Source: Conidiobolus incongruus B7586
Taxonomy: Eukaryota > Entomophthoromycota > Entomophthoromycetes > Entomophthorales > Conidiobolaceae
DNA length: 12,801 bases
Reading direction: 5' to 3'
Assembly: GCA_000697335.1 (NCBI GenBank)
Contig: JNEM01012010.1
Span: forward strand, 1 to 12,801
Below, in pieces: positions 8,595 to 12,801 of the stretch. The notes beneath the pieces were generated by a model. The model did no database searches. It saw only the letters and a list, made by a program, of their open reading frames with translations, and was not told where the DNA came from. A program made the translations under genes and the position numbers. Numbering within the stretch: position 1 is the first letter of the stretch; each line of letters begins with the position of its first letter.

Positions 8595-8785
8595 GTATTG
8601 AAGAATTTTATTTTCTTTTACTCCCTGATTTTAATATTTTCAAATTTTCAATTTTAACAAGAACTTGATTATTCAAATTAATTTCATGACATTTTTCAAC
8701 TAACAAAATAAAGTTTATGGAAACTTCTAAATAAATTAAATATTCCTGTGTTCAATACGGTTCCATTTTGAAACTTGGGTTAATT

Positions 8786-8794
8786 GGGGCGGGG
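8786..8794. promoter_or_regulatory. GC-box-like GGGGCGGGG upstream of the P2X-like gene
   Basis: A nine-base G/C block stands out in otherwise AT-rich DNA about 240 bp before the ATG and about 50 bp before a TATA-like string. It resembles sites bound by zinc-finger activators or C2H2 stress regulators. The factor is unknown. Confidence 0.4.
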
Positions 8795-8842
8795 TGTTTG
8801 ACCATAAGTGGACAATTGAAAATGTTGCTTGATAGATTTAAG

Positions 8843-8850
8843 TATAAATA
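8843..8850 (+). promoter_or_regulatory. Likely TATA box of the P2X-like gene
   Basis: TATAAATA followed by AAA lies 190 bp before the ATG and downstream of the GC-box-like block, in a locally less AT-rich promoter region. Its spacing would give a leader of roughly 150 bases. Confidence 0.4.
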
Positions 8851-8906
8851 AAAGGTTGTTGTGAGATCTTGAATTTTTCTTTGATCTATCAGTGATTATT
8901 TCATTT

Positions 8907-8933
8907 TATGAGAGTGTTCAAAGTACACTCATA
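8907..8933 (+). other. Imperfect hairpin in the probable leader of the P2X-like gene
   Basis: TATGAGAGTGT (8907-8917) can pair with ACACTCATA (8925-8933), giving nine pairs with a two-base bulge and a seven-base loop. It lies between the likely TATA box and the ATG. Confidence 0.35.
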
Positions 8934-8983
8934 ATTAACTTTTTAATTCTTTATTTTGATACTTCTAATTGTATTTTATTAAT

Positions 8984-9002
8984 ATTTGGATTGAATCCAA
9001 AT
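8984..9002. promoter_or_regulatory. Perfect 19-bp palindrome just upstream of the P2X-like start codon
   Basis: ATTTGGATTGAATCCAAAT has perfect nine-base arms around a single central G and ends 31 bp before the ATG. It may be a dimeric factor site or chance. As RNA the one-base loop could not form without opening inner pairs, so a DNA site is the likelier role. Confidence 0.35.
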
Positions 9003-9033
9003 TATTGTCAATCTGAATAATTTGTAAATCATT

Positions 9034-10251
9034 ATGGTTAAAGCTTTACCTCAGCCAATATCTCCTAAAGATCCTTTAAGGAATACATCATGGTTCTCCA
9101 ACACTTTTACTACATATAATACTTTTGCCATTGTCAAAGTAAGAGATTATCGTCTGGGATTGATCAATCTAGCAGCAGTCTTTTTGATTCTCGTATATGT
9201 CGCAGTGTATCAGCTTCTATATAGTCGAGGGTATATGAAGCTCGAGTCACCAACGGCAGGGAGTGTTAGAGTTTCAGTCCGTTTCAATCCAACCCAGTAT
9301 AATAATATCGATTCTTTGGAATATTGCCATAAGAATTATAGGCCACCATTCAACTTGGGATGTAAATATGTTAATCTACCGACCATCACAGATGAGAGTT
9401 CTGTACTAATTCCAACACGAGTCAATATTTCCGTTTATGATCGAGTGAAAACAAACTGTCCGCCAGCAAGTCAAACTTGGTTGAGTACCGATCCTAGCTG
9501 TCTGGTTGATCTATATGGCCCTTCTGATGTCAAGTTAGTCAATCAATCAATGTTTTACAATCCTTTCCCAGAAAAGTATACGTTCATTGTGGATCATAAC
9601 ATTCGTGGGTACTTAACTAAAACTACGCTTGGTTATCTGGAGATGGAAGGTAAAATGATTGATAAAGAAGGTGATGCTGTCAAAGAGTTCCCCAAAAACG
9701 GACAAACTAAAGATTATATTTTTGATTTGGATACCTTGTTAAAAGCAAGTGGAGCTAGTCTTGATAAATTTGAGTCTCATGGCCAGAGTTTTCGATATGA
9801 AGGAATGGTACTGCTCGTGGTTTTAGAATATGTCAATCCGTGGTGGAAACCTTATGCAGTCCACTATACTATGAGTTCACAATTCGTACCAGCAAGCGAG
9901 TACAAACTACTGCAGAATCATTTTATGGATTTATTAAATCCTGAAAATAACAGTCATTCAAAATTATCCATCATCAATTATCACGGTGTTAAGGTCGTTT
10001 TCAAGCAAACTGGGAGCATTGGTATATTCAACTTGTCTGAGACATTGATTAATATCGTTGCTGGATTAGCTCTCCTCAGCTTGAGTGGAACAGTAGTTGA
10101 ACTGATTATGTTAAATCTAATGCCTGAAAAGAATGATTACTACGAAGCAAAATATCATATTGTAGATCGCGATAGAATAAGGCGTGAGGAGGAGGAGGAA
10201 AAGATTGTATTAAGGGAAATTAGTGGTAGTTCAGTGACATTGAACCAATAG
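9034..10251 (+). CDS. P2X receptor-like ligand-gated cation channel
   Basis: The 405-residue product has the P2X layout: short cytosolic N-terminus, TM1 (about 42-62), a large extracellular or lumenal loop (63-332), TM2 (about 333-362) and a short charged tail. The N-terminal block Y-N-T-F-A-I-V-K-V-R-D-Y-R-L-G-L-I-N (28-45) matches the conserved pre-TM1 region. G-Q-S-F-R-Y (250-255) aligns with the N-F-R motif. H-G-V-K (317-320), T-G-S-I-G-I-F-N (326-333) and G-L-A-L-L (344-348) align without gaps to the P2X pre-TM2/TM2 region (A-Y-G-I-R, G-K-A-G-K-F-D, G-L-A-L-L). E356 replaces the conserved TM2 Asp, and Y369-x-x-x-K373 is the family trafficking motif. Differences: four loop cysteines (98, 110, 142, 156) instead of ten, and several ATP-contact positions changed. 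Sequons in the loop are N131, N170 and N305. P2X channels are trimeric; ligand and location here are unknown. The start follows an in-frame stop at 9025-9027. It is one exon. Confidence 0.9.
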   Translation: MVKALPQPISPKDPLRNTSWFSNTFTTYNTFAIVKVRDYRLGLINLAAVFLILVYVAVYQLLYSRGYMKLESPTAGSVRVSVRFNPTQYNNIDSLEYCHKNYRPPFNLGCKYVNLPTITDESSVLIPTRVNISVYDRVKTNCPPASQTWLSTDPSCLVDLYGPSDVKLVNQSMFYNPFPEKYTFIVDHNIRGYLTKTTLGYLEMEGKMIDKEGDAVKEFPKNGQTKDYIFDLDTLLKASGASLDKFESHGQSFRYEGMVLLVVLEYVNPWWKPYAVHYTMSSQFVPASEYKLLQNHFMDLLNPENNSHSKLSIINYHGVKVVFKQTGSIGIFNLSETLINIVAGLALLSLSGTVVELIMLNLMPEKNDYYEAKYHIVDRDRIRREEEEEKIVLREISGSSVTLNQ

Positions 10252-12120
10252 AACTATTAGTCATTCACATATCATAATCATAGACTTAATTATAGGTTAA
10301 TTAAACAAAAAATCTGGTATTTTATTCTAAAAAATAAAGCTTAAAATTTAAAAATAACAACTAATTTTGTTTATTTTAATATGCTTTCAGTTGATAATGA
10401 CTTTTTGACCTTAGAGGTTTTATTAGCTCTAGTTGAGTTAAATCGATTTTGGCTCTATTTAAAAATAAGCAAGTTTAATTTATTGATACTCTTTTAAGGT
10501 GATTTTAAAAGAAATGAGGGTCTAAATTATTATTATGGTAACTTATTAAAAATTTATGAAAAAAATACATTCTTGATCAAATATGATATAAAAATTTGAT
10601 AACACAATAAGATTAAATTAATTAAAAAAAGTACCTAAATTATTTGAATAACACTATACAAATTTTTAGTTATTTCATTGTTTATAGTGTTATTAATCAT
10701 TATTCTAAATCTAACATTAACAATATGTTCAAAATCAATTTATCTCCAAATTCATAAATATACTAAATAAAAAGATAAAATTTAATTCGATCCACTATAA
10801 AATTTTATTAGTATGCTATCAGCATTTCATATATTTAAATTAGATTAGTATTATATTTATTGGTATAAATATTACAAAACCAAAATATCCGGTTACAGGA
10901 ATAATTAAATGTATCAAAAAAATCCATTTATATTTATTACATATTCAATTTTCAAAATAAATTTCATAATATTCAATTTACCTAATTCTAATACAGAATA
11001 ATGCTGAATAGCCTAATTATAGATTTCGATTTAGAATATTCCATTTTTACTAAAATTTTAATGTATCTAGGTTTTATCTTGAATTGTTTTAAATTTGCCA
11101 AAATTTGATACAGAATATATATTAATGAAATTTGTTAAATCATGATTTTATACTCTTAATTCGTAAAGTATTTTAGAATAGATATTGATATATTAAATAT
11201 TCTTATATAGAAGATGGTTCTGAAGTTATTCAACTAATATGATTTTATTTTGGTTATGGATACTATTATCACAAAGAAATATTAGTTTCTGATATTACAG
11301 TTATAATCAATTTATATATTTGATGAAAAAATTGAATTCAAAATTGCACATATTGATTTTAGAATCTGAATGAGTTTTTTAACATATTCTGATAATTAAT
11401 AATATTATATATAAAACGATTCAGTAAGTATTTTAACTTCGAACAAGACTACATAATTGACAGACAATAGATATAATAACTGAAAACAGTAATATTTTGG
11501 CAATTTAAACACAAATGTCAACAATGTAGCGAATAGTTACTTTGATTTGAATCATTGGAGTTAGTTTTATAAACATATTTCATTTAAATCAAACATTATA
11601 AAATTATATTTATTAAAATCAATTAAAATTAAAGGTAATCCTTGATAAAATTTTTAATTCAAAATTCTAAGTTTATTTCTCTTTAATATTTTGAACATCA
11701 TTATTAAAACTTCTTGTATATCTTTATATAATATATAACTCTTTTCATTTTGCGGTTTAAATATATATTTATAAATACTTACTTTATCCTTTATAATATA
11801 TATTAATAAAGTAGTATATGATATCCTATTATTTAGTATATAATATAATAGTCGAAATTTCATTATAATATATTTAATAATACTCAATAACTCAGTCTAA
11901 TAAATATTGACAAATTAAATAAAATATAATATACCAATATGTTTAATTTTAATATTTTTTACTTACTATATATTTTTAACCATGATTTATGGATTTCTTA
12001 AAATTATTTTAGATTTTAGAAAATGATATTATTTTAAGATTAAAGAAAATAAAAATTATAAAATATAGTTAATAAAATAATTATATAATATAAAGTCAAT
12101 ACTCTTTTTTGTTATATCTT
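10252..12120. other. AT-rich spacer with no supported gene
   Basis: The first part is the 3' untranslated region of the P2X-like gene, with AATAAA at 10333-10338 about 80 bp after the stop. A 38-codon frame at 10381-10497 (+) sits in slightly richer sequence but has no recognisable feature. The rest is low-complexity AT-rich sequence with no RNA gene or repeat I can name. Confidence 0.5.
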
Positions 12121-12180
12121 TAATAAATTTTTACTATATAAAAATAATTCTTTTTATTGAAATTTGAAATTTGATTTCTT
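12121..12180 (-). mobile_element. Short extra fragment of the mariner 3' coding part
   Basis: This stretch repeats, in the same orientation, the sequence of 12301-12380 in the adjacent mariner copy, with a gap of about 20 bases and few mismatches. It starts only a few bases beyond the point where the larger copy ends. It is either a fragment of a third copy lying head to tail with the second or a local duplication. Confidence 0.55.
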
Positions 12181-12188
12181 AAATATTA

Positions 12189-12801
12189 CTTTGCAATTTA
12201 AATAATGGGAATTTTTTGCAATTGAAAAAAAAATAAATATTTTAATATATAAAAAGTAAAAATAAATATATATTATAAAATTAATAATTTCTTTTATTTC
12301 TAATAACTTTTTACTATACTTTTAATAAAGATCTAACACTTAAAAAAATTCTTTTTATTAAAGTTTGAAATTTGATATTTCACTAACCAATTAAATTTTC
12401 CTATAGAATTTTTCTTTCTTATAAGCTAGTTTTTTAATTACCTAAAACAACTATAATCACATAGGTTATTATCTAAAGAATATATTAAGTATAGTAGTTT
12501 TTTCTAATTATTTTTAATTAGAAAGTTTTTTATAACATTAAATTTATATATTTTATAATTATTATACAAAATAACCAAGTTTTCTCAAATTATATTAAGA
12601 ATACTAATTAAAAATAATTCTATTTAAAAAAAATATAAAGTTTATTATTAATTAATTTTTCTTTAAAAACTAAATAAAAATAATATATACTATTATAATT
12701 TATTATAATAATTAATATTCACTTATTAATAAAGTGTTTATTTAAAGAAATTTGTAGAAGAGGTTAATTTAACTTATTCTAACTCTTTAATTTATATTCT
12801 A
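12189..12801 (-). mobile_element. Decayed mariner-type DNA transposon, copy 2, 5' part outside window
   Basis: The reverse complement of this stretch aligns with 251-873 of the left-edge element along its whole visible length, with mostly transition differences and small gaps. It keeps the block equivalent to D-Y-N-L-C-D-Y with its neighbouring C-F-R-x-L-K, and the C-terminal tail, but lacks the part with the first catalytic Asp, which would lie beyond 12801. The second catalytic Asp codon again reads AAT. Stops abound. The proposed element end is at 12189, flanked by TA at 12187-12188, giving a terminal sequence CTTTGCAATTTAAATAATGG. The end is inferred from where similarity to copy 1 fades, so it may be off by several bases. 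Confidence 0.7.

Noticed and set aside
10381-10497. 38-codon + strand frame after the P2X-like gene
   Set aside because: Short, no homology recognised, and within the likely 3' flank of the P2X-like gene.
11654-11887. 77-codon minus-strand frame
   Set aside because: Ile/Lys/Tyr-rich translation of AT spacer without any motif.
1-12801. Organellar origin because of the very high AT content
   Set aside because: A spliceosomal protein, a pol III-type tRNA with T-run, a eukaryotic channel and mariner transposons show nuclear DNA.
1-12801. CRISPR array, bacterial operon or prophage
   Set aside because: No spaced direct repeats, no Shine-Dalgarno-led gene clusters, and the genes are eukaryotic.

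Overview
The window looks like nuclear DNA of a very AT-rich eukaryote, most likely an early-diverging fungus. An Entomophthoromycotina/Zoopagomycota lineage such as Conidiobolus is my best guess, but this is inference and not proven. The reasons are: three intron-free genes of much more balanced base composition than the extremely AT-rich spacers; a eukaryotic tRNA-His followed by a pol III T-run; a Lin1/Snu40/CD2BP2-type spliceosomal protein; a P2X-type ion channel (a family with a patchy distribution that includes some basal fungi); and decayed mariner-type DNA transposons.

Layout. 1-873: a badly decayed mariner (DD34D) element on the + strand, entering from beyond the left edge. 1118-1354: a complete short non-autonomous element (MITE) with 35-bp terminal inverted repeats and TA target duplications. 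2312-3238: a family 8 glycosyltransferase gene. 3892-4932: a GYF-domain U5 snRNP protein gene. 5160-5405 (minus): a coding-like island, possibly a gene remnant. 5406-8514: a long AT-rich gene desert holding one weak minus-strand relic near 6.7 kb. 8515-8585: tRNA-His(GTG). 9034-10251: a P2X receptor-like channel gene. 10252-12120: AT-rich spacer with no gene I can support. 12121-12801: a mariner fragment followed by a second decayed copy of the same mariner family as at the left edge, now on the minus strand and running off the right edge.

The protein genes have no obvious shared pathway: sugar transfer, pre-mRNA splicing and ligand-gated cation flux. All three start in the same context (A at -3, G at +4) with an in-frame stop just upstream, so the starts are well fixed.

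The most interesting content is the P2X homologue. Its two-membrane-segment layout and pore/TM2 region are clearly of the P2X type, but several residues that bind ATP in animal P2X receptors appear replaced. The second theme is transposon decay: both mariner copies and the MITE ends show changes of the CpA-to-TpA type, resembling repeat-directed or methylation-driven mutation.
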